Shown in pieces: positions 1-5,606 of a stretch of 5,655 nucleotides of DNA. Location of the stretch: assembly GCA_020850375.1 (NCBI GenBank), contig JADZET010000285.1, positions 1-5,655 of the forward strand. The letters run 5' to 3'. The stretch comes from Phycisphaeraceae bacterium. GTDB lineage: Bacteria; Planctomycetota; Phycisphaerae; Phycisphaerales; Phycisphaeraceae. Within the stretch, counting starts at the first letter, position 1; each line of letters opens with the position of its first letter. The position numbers and the translations under genes are program-made. A model generated the notes under the pieces. That model did no database searches, was not told the DNA's origin, and worked only from the letters and a program-made list of their open reading frames with translations.

Positions 1-27
1 AAACGGTAACCACGAGAGGATCCAGCC
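1..27 (+). other. End of an upstream gene (possible) and ribosome binding site of the tail tube gene
   Basis: Read from base 1, the sequence gives Lys-Arg and then a TAA stop at 7-9, which may be the last codons of an upstream phage gene in the same operon; two codons are too few to identify it. A purine-rich GAGAGGA stretch at 14-20 lies about 7 nt before the ATG at 28 and is a plausible Shine-Dalgarno site for the first complete gene. Confidence 0.45.
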
Positions 28-444
28 ATGCCCAGCTTCATCTTGGGGATGAACGCCAAGCTCTATTTCGGCGCTGCCGGCACCACGGCCGCGACGGAGA
101 TGACCAACGTCCGCAACGTCACGCTCACCCTCGAGGCCGGCGAGGCGGACGTCACCACGCGCGCTAATCAGGGCTGGCGAGCGACGGCCCCCACGCTCCG
201 CGAGTGCACGTGCGAGTTCGAGATGGTCTGGGACCCCGCCGACGCGGGGTTCACGGCCATCAAAGACGCTTTCCTCGCGGCCGGGACGGTGGCGCTCAAG
301 ATCCTCGACAAGGCCGGCGGCCAGGGGCCGGACGGAGATTTTTCCATCACGTCGTTCAGCCGCGGCGAACAACTCGAAGAGGCGATCACCGTCAGCGTGA
401 CGGCCAAGCTCGCCGCCTTTAGGGATTGGATCGAAGGGAGCTAA
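28..444 (+). CDS. Phage major tail tube-like protein
   Basis: This 138-residue protein is probably the subunit that polymerises into the inner tail tube. It resembles the TP901-1-type major tail protein family: a short N-terminus with an alternating beta pattern, a VTLTLEAGEADVTTR segment (about residues 30-44) followed by a GW pair, then an aromatic-containing strand (CEFEMVWDP, about 62-70), a helix (FTAIKDAFLAAG) and C-terminal strands ending in TVSVTAKLA. Length is typical for tube proteins of long-tailed phages. The start is supported by a purine-rich site at 14-20. It is directly followed by the tail assembly chaperone gene and then the tape measure region, the normal order for tail modules. 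No sheath gene is visible, so a non-contractile tail is possible, but the upstream genes are outside the window. The family call comes from pattern recognition; a minor tail protein of the same fold is the main alternative. Confidence 0.72.
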   Translation: MPSFILGMNAKLYFGAAGTTAATEMTNVRNVTLTLEAGEADVTTRANQGWRATAPTLRECTCEFEMVWDPADAGFTAIKDAFLAAGTVALKILDKAGGQGPDGDFSITSFSRGEQLEEAITVSVTAKLAAFRDWIEGS

Positions 445-450
445 CTGCCT

Positions 451-972
451 ATGAAGACTTTCACCGACAACGCCAGCCGGTCGTGGACCATCCAGCTCAC
501 GCTCGACGCGGTCAAACGCGTCAGGAACCTGGTGGGCATCAACCTGCTCGAGCTTGAGGGAGGCGATCCACCCCTGCTGACCCGCTTGGGCACCGACGTG
601 CTGCTTCTGTGCGACGTGATCTACGCACTGATCAAGCCGCAGGCGGATCAGCGACAGGGCGGCGGCGTGTCGGACGAGCAGTTCGCGGCGGCGCTGGGGG
701 GTGACGCGATCCTGGCGGCGCAGACGGCGTTTTATGAGGAGCTCGTGGATTTTTTCCGGGGGCTGCATCGCGGCGATCTGGTCAAGGTCGTCCAGATGCA
801 GCGGCGGATGATCGACCTGGCGGTGGCACGCATCGAGACGCGGATCGACGGGTTCGACCTCGAGGCAGCCGTCAGATCGACCCTCTGTGCGGTGAGCGAG
901 GGCAGCGAGTCGAACCGTGGCGGCTCATCTATGAGCTTGCCGGCGTCGTCGGCATCGACCCCGGGCCCCTGA
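451..972 (+). CDS. Phage tail assembly chaperone, first-frame product (gpG-like)
   Basis: This 173-residue protein occupies the slot of the tail assembly chaperone, which binds tape measure protein during tail assembly and is absent from the mature virion. It starts with MKTFTDNASRSWTI, followed by a small helical body with an LLLCDVIYALIKPQAD segment (about 51-66), a GVSDEQF motif (about 72-78) and a long helix (about 90-140). I recognise this arrangement from planctomycete prophages. The start follows a GGGAG site at 436-440, and the gene begins 6 nt after the tube gene stop. The last 19 or so residues are Ser/Pro-rich and overlap, in the -1 frame, a better conserved-looking reading frame that continues to 1199. 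This is the layout of G/GT pairs, in which some ribosomes change frame to make an extended product. The function is inferred from position and shape rather than from a catalytic motif. Confidence 0.68.
   Translation: MKTFTDNASRSWTIQLTLDAVKRVRNLVGINLLELEGGDPPLLTRLGTDVLLLCDVIYALIKPQADQRQGGGVSDEQFAAALGGDAILAAQTAFYEELVDFFRGLHRGDLVKVVQMQRRMIDLAVARIETRIDGFDLEAAVRSTLCAVSEGSESNRGGSSMSLPASSASTPGP
915..972 (+). other. Dual-coded overlap between the two chaperone frames; probable frameshift region
   Basis: In the -1 frame, coding-like protein starts at about 915 (PWRLIYELAGVVGIDPGP and onward), while the first frame still runs to its TGA at 970-972 and encodes a low-complexity Ser/Pro tail. The -1 frame has no ATG, GTG or TTG before 993, so its conserved-looking N-terminal part cannot be reached by ordinary initiation. 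It has no stop back to 735. A -1 frameshift near 880-920 would explain this. I see no classic X-XXY-YYZ heptamer in that stretch, so the mechanism is open. Confidence 0.5.
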
Positions 973-992
973 CGCTCCGCGAGCTCCTGGCC

Positions 993-1199
993 ATGGCGGA
1001 GGGACGCAGTCGCCAAGAGTGGAGCCACACGTCGACGATCCTCGCCATGCTCGCCAACACGCACCGCGACCCCCGGAAGAGCAGGCCGTTCAAACCCCGT
1101 GACTTTGACCCCTACGCCCGGATCGATCAGCGCGATGAGGCCATCGCCATCGACGATCTGGGTGTGCTCAAACAAGCCTTCATGCAGATGCGGAGGTAA
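993..1199 (+). CDS. Tail assembly chaperone, second-frame segment (GT-like extension)
   Basis: From its first ATG this frame encodes 68 residues, but real coding appears to begin about 78 nt further upstream at 915, giving about 94 residues. The product begins with WRLIYELAGVVGIDPGP, continues with LTLRELLAMAEGRSRQEW, HTSTILAMLANTHRDP and a basic stretch with FKPRDFDPYA, and ends with VLKQAFMQMRR. It would be the C-terminal extension of the chaperone made by a -1 frameshift, a part thought to recruit tape measure protein in phages that use the G/GT system. The ATG at 993 has no good Shine-Dalgarno, which fits a segment that is not initiated there. Its stop lies 5 nt before the next gene. Alternatives are a separate small gene using a non-standard start, or a frameshift mutation in a decaying prophage. 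Confidence 0.6.
   Translation: MAEGRSRQEWSHTSTILAMLANTHRDPRKSRPFKPRDFDPYARIDQRDEAIAIDDLGVLKQAFMQMRR
1192..1196 (+). promoter_or_regulatory. Shine-Dalgarno site of the predicted lipoprotein gene
   Basis: GGAGG lies 8 nt before the ATG at 1205 and overlaps the last codons of the preceding frame, so translation of the two is probably coupled. This is the clearest ribosome binding site within the tail operon proper. Confidence 0.7.
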
Positions 1200-1204
1200 C
1201 TCAC

Positions 1205-1660
1205 ATGACGCGCACGCAGACGATCGTGTTCATCGTGGTCCTGGTCTTCCTGGCGGTGATCCTGGCGGCCTGCGCCGGGTTCGACATGGGGGACGTCGTC
1301 AAGGTCCGCACGCCCAACGCCATTCAGCAGACGGTCGGATTGCCGGCCACGACCTCGCTCAACGAGGCCGAGAGCGAGTACCAGGGCTGGCTCAGCGACG
1401 TGCAGCGCACGGGCTCGCAGTGGAAGGCCAATATCGACAAGGCCAACGCCATCCGGGCGACGTTCAATCAGCTCACGCTCTCCGCCCTGGATGAAGTGGG
1501 CCCGACGCTGGCCGGCGTGCCCGTCCTCGGCCCCGTTCTGCCAGCGGCCACGGGGATCCTCGGGCTATTCTTTGGCGTGTCCAAGTTGCGCAAGGAGAAG
1601 GAAGACTCGTACAACGCGGGGTTGGAGAAGGGCAAGGAGTTTGGCACGGCCGATGCGTAG
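1205..1660 (+). CDS. Predicted small lipoprotein or membrane protein of the phage tail region
   Basis: This 151-residue protein starts with a short polar N-terminus (MTRTQ) and a hydrophobic run (about residues 7-22) ending in a lipobox-like L20-A21-A22-C23, which suggests signal peptidase II cleavage and lipidation of Cys23. A soluble, partly helical middle follows (about 50-98). A second Gly/Pro/Leu-rich hydrophobic segment (about 99-126) and a charged C-terminus with KLRKEKED complete it. A strong GGAGG at 1192-1196, overlapping the end of the previous gene, supports the start at 1205. I do not recognise the family. A lipidated or two-segment membrane protein between chaperone and tape measure genes could be a superinfection-exclusion protein, a holin-like or spanin-like protein, or a conserved accessory protein of this phage group; the sequence does not decide between them. 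The first segment could also be a plain membrane anchor, with C23 fortuitous. Confidence 0.6.
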   Translation: MTRTQTIVFIVVLVFLAVILAACAGFDMGDVVKVRTPNAIQQTVGLPATTSLNEAESEYQGWLSDVQRTGSQWKANIDKANAIRATFNQLTLSALDEVGPTLAGVPVLGPVLPAATGILGLFFGVSKLRKEKEDSYNAGLEKGKEFGTADA

Positions 1661-1671
1661 CGCAGCGGGCA

Positions 1672-2199
1672 TCAGTCCTTGATGAGGTCATAGCGGAGTT
1701 CATGGATGGTGGTCATGGCCCGGAACAGGTGTTCCCCCCAGTGTTGATCAAAACACCACCGCCACTCCCACACCGCATTGGATTGGCCGAGGGACGTACC
1801 TGATTGCCAGTGCGCCAAACCTCTATGAAGTTCTTCATAGATCTCCGCCAAGTCGTCGTCGAGGATGAACGCTCGGTCCGCGCTGCACTTGTCCTCTGCG
1901 TCCGGTTCATCGCTCATGTGCGACTGGTAGATCGCGCGAAGATCTTCGCCGAGCGTCTGCCCCAATGCCTGCAACACCGCCCGGAAGTCGCAGGCAACGT
2001 GAACCTGTTCAGTATGTTTGACGCAATCGGCCCATCGCAGCGGGAGAACAGCCAGATGGAGGCGGGCCAATGCCGTTTCCAGTAGCCGGTACTGATCCTT
2101 CAGCCGCCCCTTGCAGAGTTCATCGATCAGCCGGCAGTAGTCGGCGGCTGCCTCTGCAAAGGCTGGGGCGTATTTGAGGTTGTCGTCCGACATGCCCAT
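1672..2199 (-). CDS. DUF5063-type protein, antisense passenger gene in the tail operon
   Basis: The 175-residue product, read leftwards from the ATG at 2199 (a second ATG at 2193 gives 173 residues), resembles the DUF5063 family, whose function is not known. The family-like part covers nearly the whole chain: an N-terminal helix with FAEAAADYCRLID (14-26), a helix with ARLHLAVLPL (45-54), the acidic motif LDDDLAEIYEELHRGL (113-128), and a C-terminal aromatic block with AVWEWRWCFDQHWGEHL (142-158) and a final IH. It is a soluble protein with no signal peptide. It runs against all neighbours, ends 11 bp from the convergent lipoprotein gene, and starts 39 bp from the divergent tape measure gene. 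A hand count gives 283 G+C in 480 bases (59%) for 1681-2160, against 82 in 120 (68%) for 2281-2400, suggesting a different origin. A bacterial-type housekeeping or accessory gene carried as a moron fits best. The reading frame continues open upstream to 2823, but that part is a shadow of the tape measure gene. Confidence 0.72.
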   Translation of the reverse strand: MGMSDDNLKYAPAFAEAAADYCRLIDELCKGRLKDQYRLLETALARLHLAVLPLRWADCVKHTEQVHVACDFRAVLQALGQTLGEDLRAIYQSHMSDEPDAEDKCSADRAFILDDDLAEIYEELHRGLAHWQSGTSLGQSNAVWEWRWCFDQHWGEHLFRAMTTIHELRYDLIKD

Positions 2200-2205
2200 G
2201 GTGCG

Positions 2206-2211
2206 ATTGTA
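2206..2211 (-). promoter_or_regulatory. Possible -10 box of the antisense gene, placed for a leaderless transcript
   Basis: On the minus strand TACAAT (5 of 6 matches to TATAAT) sits 6 nt before the ATG at 2199, so transcription would start at or next to the start codon. No clear Shine-Dalgarno precedes either ATG, only a GGGGG run too far upstream. A -35 element is weak at best: GAGTCA at an 18 nt spacing matches 3 of 6 consensus bases. Confidence 0.4.
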
Positions 2212-2225
2212 CCCCCGTGGCATCC

Positions 2226-2230
2226 GAGGT
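2226..2230 (+). promoter_or_regulatory. Shine-Dalgarno site of the tape measure gene
   Basis: GAGGT lies 8 nt before the ATG at 2239 and fixes that start. It also lies inside the 39 bp between the divergent starts, so it overlaps the promoter region of the antisense gene. Confidence 0.6.
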
Positions 2231-2238
2231 GACTCACC

Positions 2239-4245
2239 ATGCCCAGCAACACCAACGCCATCCGCGCCGGCCGGGCCTACGTCGAGCTCTTTGCCGACTC
2301 GAGCAAGCTCATCCGTGGCCTGCGCCTCGCCCAGGCCAAGCTCGAGGCCTTTGGGCAGATGGTTCGCGGCCTGGGGCTGAAGATGACGGCCCTGGGCGCG
2401 GCGATGGTGGCGCCAATGCTGGCGGCGACGAAGGTCTTTGCCGGCATGGGCGACGACCTGGCCAAGATGAGTGCCCGCACGGGGGTGAGTGTCGAGTCCC
2501 TCAGCGAATTGGGTTTCGCGGCTGAATTGTCGGGCATGAGCATGGAGGACCTTGAAACATCGCTCCGCAAGATGCAAAAGACGCTCGTCGAGGCGGCCTC
2601 GGGCTCGGCCGGAGCGGTCGATGCGCTGGCCAAGCTGGGATTGACGGCCGAGGATCTCCAGGGCCTCTCGCCGGATGAGCAGCTTAAGCGCATCGCCGAT
2701 CGGCTGGCGTCGATCCGTGATCCAGCCCTTCGCGCGGCGTTGGCGATGGAGGTCTTTGGCAAGACGGGCACCAAGCTGTTGCCTCTGATGCAGGACGGCG
2801 CTGCGGGTATCGAGGCCCTGCAACGCCAGGCCCGCGAGCTGGGCTTGACGATCTCTACGCAGGATGCCAAAGCGGCTGAGCAGTTCGCCGACACACTCGA
2901 GATTCTCTGGAAGGTCTTAAAGCAGAACGTCTTCGTGATCGGCTCGGCCCTGGTGCCGCTCTTGTCCAAGGTGGCGGAGGTGGTGACAAACGCGGCGGTG
3001 GGCGCGGCGGCGTGGATCCGGCAGAACAAGGGCTTGGTCGTCAGCGCGTTTGCGGTGGCCGTGGGCATCACGACGGCCGGGGCGGCGATGCTGGCGGCGG
3101 GCTACGCGATCACGGGATTAGGCAAGGCGATCGGCGCTCTGGCCACTATCCTAACGGGCGTCGGCTCGGCGCTGAACCTCGTCGTCGTGGGACTCGTCGC
3201 GCTCACGTCGCCCATCGGTCTGGTCATCACGGCTGTCACAGCCCTGGGCGCGGCGGTCCTCTACAGCGGCGGGGCCGGCGCCAAGGCCCTCGAATGGCTC
3301 GGCGAACAATTCACCACGCTCAAGAGCGATGCGGTGGTGACGTTCCAGGGGATTGCCGACGCTCTGGCAGCGGGTGACGTGGCCCTGGCGGCGAAGATCC
3401 TGTGGCTGGGCCTGAAGATGGAGTGGACGCGGGGGATCAACTATCTCGAGTCCGCGTGGCTCACCTTCCGGGGGGCGTTTGTGAGCATCGGCGTCGACGC
3501 CTGGCATGGTCTCTTGGCTGTCGCCGAGATCGCCTGGCACGGTCTATCCGTAGGCTGGATCGAGACAGTAGACGCCCTGGCTCAGAGCTGGACGTGGTTC
3601 ACGACGGTGGTGCAGGAGGCCTGGGCGTGGGTGGGCAAAGAGCTCACGCGGACGTGGAATGCGCTCAAGGGCCTGTTCGATTCGACCTTCGACACCGACA
3701 CGGCCAATGCCGCAGCCGATTCCTACTACCAGCAGAAGAAGAACCAGCTCGAGGATGAGGCCGGCCAGAAGATCGCCCAGCGCGAGCTCGACCGGCAGAA
3801 GAAGCGTGAAGATGCCCATCGCCGCCACGACGAGACGATGATCGGCATCGGCCAGGAGAACATCGACGCCCACAAGAAGCTCGACGAAGAGTACGCCCAC
3901 CGACTGGCCGAGAACGAGCGGGATCTAGACATGGCCCGCAAGGCGTGGCAGGAGGCCGTCGAGGAGGCGAAGAAGCGGCTGGAATCATCCACCCCTGATT
4001 CCGACGCTTCCGGGGGCGATCTTGCCTCGCGTGTCCGCGCCAGCGTGGCGGACCTGGGCGATCTGCTGGCGGACTTCAAGGCCAAGACCATCGACGTGGC
4101 CGGCACCTTCAACGCCGACGCGATCCTGGGCCTGCAATCCGACGGTGGCGTGGCGGAACGCACCGCCACCGCCACCGAACAGACCGCCCGCAACACCGCC
4201 CGCCTCGTCAGCCAAGCGTCGCGCGGTGGACTGACCTTCGCCTAA
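2239..4245 (+). CDS. Phage tail tape measure protein
   Basis: This 668-residue protein sets tail length and is expected to sit inside the tail tube. Order of parts: an N-terminal helical region (about 1-70), then a TP901-type tape measure core (about 72-240) with the conserved-looking SARTGVSVESLSELGFAAE, an FGKTG motif at 173-177 and a helix ending in ALVPLL. Hydrophobic, Ala/Gly-rich segments follow (about 265-342), suited to membrane insertion during DNA entry. Next is a Trp-rich helical stretch with 11 tryptophans between W389 and W473, then a highly charged coiled coil (about 495-583), and a C-terminal block with GTFNADAILGLQ and a Thr-rich end finishing in GGLTFA. I see no lysozyme or peptidase domain. 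The start is supported by GAGGT at 2226. At the usual rule of about 0.15 nm per residue, the tail would be near 100 nm; this is an estimate. It follows the chaperone genes, as expected, apart from the inserted antisense gene. Confidence 0.9.
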   Translation: MPSNTNAIRAGRAYVELFADSSKLIRGLRLAQAKLEAFGQMVRGLGLKMTALGAAMVAPMLAATKVFAGMGDDLAKMSARTGVSVESLSELGFAAELSGMSMEDLETSLRKMQKTLVEAASGSAGAVDALAKLGLTAEDLQGLSPDEQLKRIADRLASIRDPALRAALAMEVFGKTGTKLLPLMQDGAAGIEALQRQARELGLTISTQDAKAAEQFADTLEILWKVLKQNVFVIGSALVPLLSKVAEVVTNAAVGAAAWIRQNKGLVVSAFAVAVGITTAGAAMLAAGYAITGLGKAIGALATILTGVGSALNLVVVGLVALTSPIGLVITAVTALGAAVLYSGGAGAKALEWLGEQFTTLKSDAVVTFQGIADALAAGDVALAAKILWLGLKMEWTRGINYLESAWLTFRGAFVSIGVDAWHGLLAVAEIAWHGLSVGWIETVDALAQSWTWFTTVVQEAWAWVGKELTRTWNALKGLFDSTFDTDTANAAADSYYQQKKNQLEDEAGQKIAQRELDRQKKREDAHRRHDETMIGIGQENIDAHKKLDEEYAHRLAENERDLDMARKAWQEAVEEAKKRLESSTPDSDASGGDLASRVRASVADLGDLLADFKAKTIDVAGTFNADAILGLQSDGGVAERTATATEQTARNTARLVSQASRGGLTFA

Positions 4246-4269
4246 GCACGTTCCGCCGGGGATTTAGTC

Positions 4270-5088
4270 ATGCCCGTGACCGTCGAAGAGCGCTACCAGA
4301 GCCGGACCGTCAGCGGCGATGAGGCACAATTGATCTACCTCGTGCGCGGCACGCTCGACCACGCCGAGGCGTTGGCCGAGCTGTTGGCGGCGTCGCCGAC
4401 GACGGTTGGCTCCATCTCCCGCGACACGAGCAACTGCCAGGTCGAGGAACTTCACAACGGCATCTGGCTCGGCACCGCCCGTTACATCAGGGCCGGGGTG
4501 AGCCACTCGGACCCACCCATCGTCGGCGACTCGAGCTACAGCTTCGACACCGGCGGCGGCACGCAGCACATCACCCAGAGCCTCCAGACCATCGCCAGCC
4601 ACGTCCCTTCCGGCCAGACCGCGCCCAACTTCCAGGGGGCGATCGGCGCCACGCGCGATGGCGTCGACGGTGTGGACATCACCGTGCCCGTCTATCGCTT
4701 CAGCGAGACACACATCAAGGCTGACAGCGCCGTGACGGGCACCTACAAGGGCAAGGTCTACAGCCTCACCGGCAAGGTCAACAGCGGCAGTTTCCGGGGG
4801 TTTAACGCGGGGGAATGCTTGTTCCTGGGGGCGAGCGGCTCGAAGCGAGGTGGTGCGTCGGGCGAGGATTGGGAGATCACCTACAGCTTCGCCGCCAGCC
4901 CGAACCGCACGGGTCTGACCGTCGGCAGCATCACCGGCATCGCCAAGAAGGGCTGGGAGTACCTGTGGGTTCGCTATGAGGACGTCGAGGACACCACGGC
5001 CAAGGCCTTGGCGAAGCGCCCGACGGCGGCGTACGTCGAGAAGGTCTACGAATTGGGCGACTTTGGCGACCTGGAGATCGGAGCCTGA
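4270..5088 (+). CDS. Phage tail or baseplate-type structural protein, conserved, function unknown
   Basis: This 272-residue protein follows the tape measure gene, the place of distal tail, hub or baseplate proteins. It is mostly beta-type with no signal peptide or membrane segment. Recognisable stretches are FDTGGGTQHITQSL (about 96-109), GVDGVDITVPVYRFSETH (about 132-149), LTGKVNSGSFRGFNAGECLFLGAS (about 166-189, a Gly-rich strand pair), YSFAASPNRTGLTVG (about 206-220) and KKGWEYLWVRYEDVEDTTAK (about 226-245). I associate this pattern with a conserved protein of planctomycete prophages, but it carries no experimentally established name. A GGGG site at 4258-4261 lies 8 nt before the start, and the gap to the tape measure gene is 24 nt. 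The role in the distal tail is inferred from position only; a tail-tip adaptor is one possibility. Confidence 0.62.
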   Translation: MPVTVEERYQSRTVSGDEAQLIYLVRGTLDHAEALAELLAASPTTVGSISRDTSNCQVEELHNGIWLGTARYIRAGVSHSDPPIVGDSSYSFDTGGGTQHITQSLQTIASHVPSGQTAPNFQGAIGATRDGVDGVDITVPVYRFSETHIKADSAVTGTYKGKVYSLTGKVNSGSFRGFNAGECLFLGASGSKRGGASGEDWEITYSFAASPNRTGLTVGSITGIAKKGWEYLWVRYEDVEDTTAKALAKRPTAAYVEKVYELGDFGDLEIGA

Positions 5089-5091
5089 GCC

Positions 5092-5534
5092 ATGGCCGGC
5101 GATCCTTTCAAGAAGGTCCGCCCGGGCGAGACGCTGACGATCCCGGCGGCGGCCTACAACGCCATGCTCGACGCGGCCATGGCCAATCGCCAGGGCCAGG
5201 CCATGGGGGCGGGGCCAGGCGGCGGGGTGGCCACGCCCACGTCGACGACCGTGCTGATCAAGAACAACTCCGGCGTGGCCCGCAATCAGTTCGACATCCT
5301 GGGCCTGGATGGCGCCCTCTTCGACCCCGCCACGGCCTTGGAATCTTTCAAGCGGCAGGTTGTTCTCAAGGGCGTGGTCCCCACGTCCGACCACACGGGC
5401 AAGTTCGTGGTGCTCCAGGAGCCCGCCCGCGTCGGTGGCATTGCCCGGGCGTGCCTGCTAGGCGCCACCGTGGCCCGCGTGAACGTGACGACCGAGTCGC
5501 TGACCTACGCCGACGTCCTGGCCTCCGATGCCTG
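5092..5534 (+). CDS. Phage virion-type protein, 3' end lost to an insertion sequence
   Basis: Translation starts at 5092, 3 nt after the previous stop, with GGAG at 5080-5083 as its binding site. About 148 residues look native: DPFKKVRPGETLTIPAAAYN, a helical AMLDAAMANRQ, a Gly-rich linker, a beta stretch with TVLIKNNSGVARNQFDILGL (about 50-69), and GKFVVLQEPARVGGIARACLLG (about 103-124). This resembles a small structural protein often found after the tape measure region in planctomycete prophages; its exact role is unknown. The frame stays open to the window edge, but after about 5534 it becomes Cys-rich and unlike the preceding part, where an IS3-type element begins. The native 3' end should therefore lie beyond the right end of the insertion, outside the window, and the gene is probably inactivated. 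Confidence 0.6.
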
Positions 5535-5568
5535 TGGCCTGCTCCCCAAAACCTGCTCCATCTGTTAT

Positions 5569-5605
5569 GAGAGTTTCAACCGGGCCGAGTGCCCAGGAGA
5601 CTCTC
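5569..5605 (+). repeat. Nested inverted repeats around the transposase ribosome binding site
   Basis: GAGAGT (5569-5574) is complementary to ACTCTC (5600-5605), and inside it GGGC (5582-5585) pairs with GCCC (5591-5594). The right arm lies directly between the AGGAG site and the ATG at 5607. RNA from outside the element could fold here and hide the ribosome binding site. Confidence 0.4.
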
Positions 5606-5606
5606 G

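Noticed and set aside
750..756. T-TTT-TTC, a perfect -1 slippery heptamer in the chaperone gene
   Set aside because: Shifting here would replace a good helical region (about residues 103-155) with a low-complexity Arg/Gly-rich stretch before the second-frame part is reached. It stays a possible but less likely site.
1670..1684. CATCA/TGATG hairpin with a 5-base loop between the convergent genes
   Set aside because: A 5 bp, AT-containing stem without a T-run is too weak to call a terminator.
1804..2085. Plus-strand open frame of 93 codons opposite the antisense gene
   Set aside because: The opposite strand matches a known family over the same span; this frame shows no motif and no Shine-Dalgarno.
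2200..2823. Upstream extension of the antisense reading frame to 2823
   Set aside because: It covers the start of the tape measure gene; its Arg/Gln/His-rich product looks like a GC-rich shadow, and family-like sequence begins only at the ATG near 2199.
3012..3377. Plus-strand open frame of 121 codons within the tape measure gene
   Set aside because: It is out of frame with the tape measure gene and its Gly/Arg/His-rich product is a typical shadow of an Ala/Gly-rich coding region.
4264..5394. Long minus-strand open frame of 376 codons
   Set aside because: It lies opposite two well-supported plus-strand genes, its product is Arg/Ala/Gly/Asp-rich without recognisable motifs, and long antisense frames are common at this GC content.
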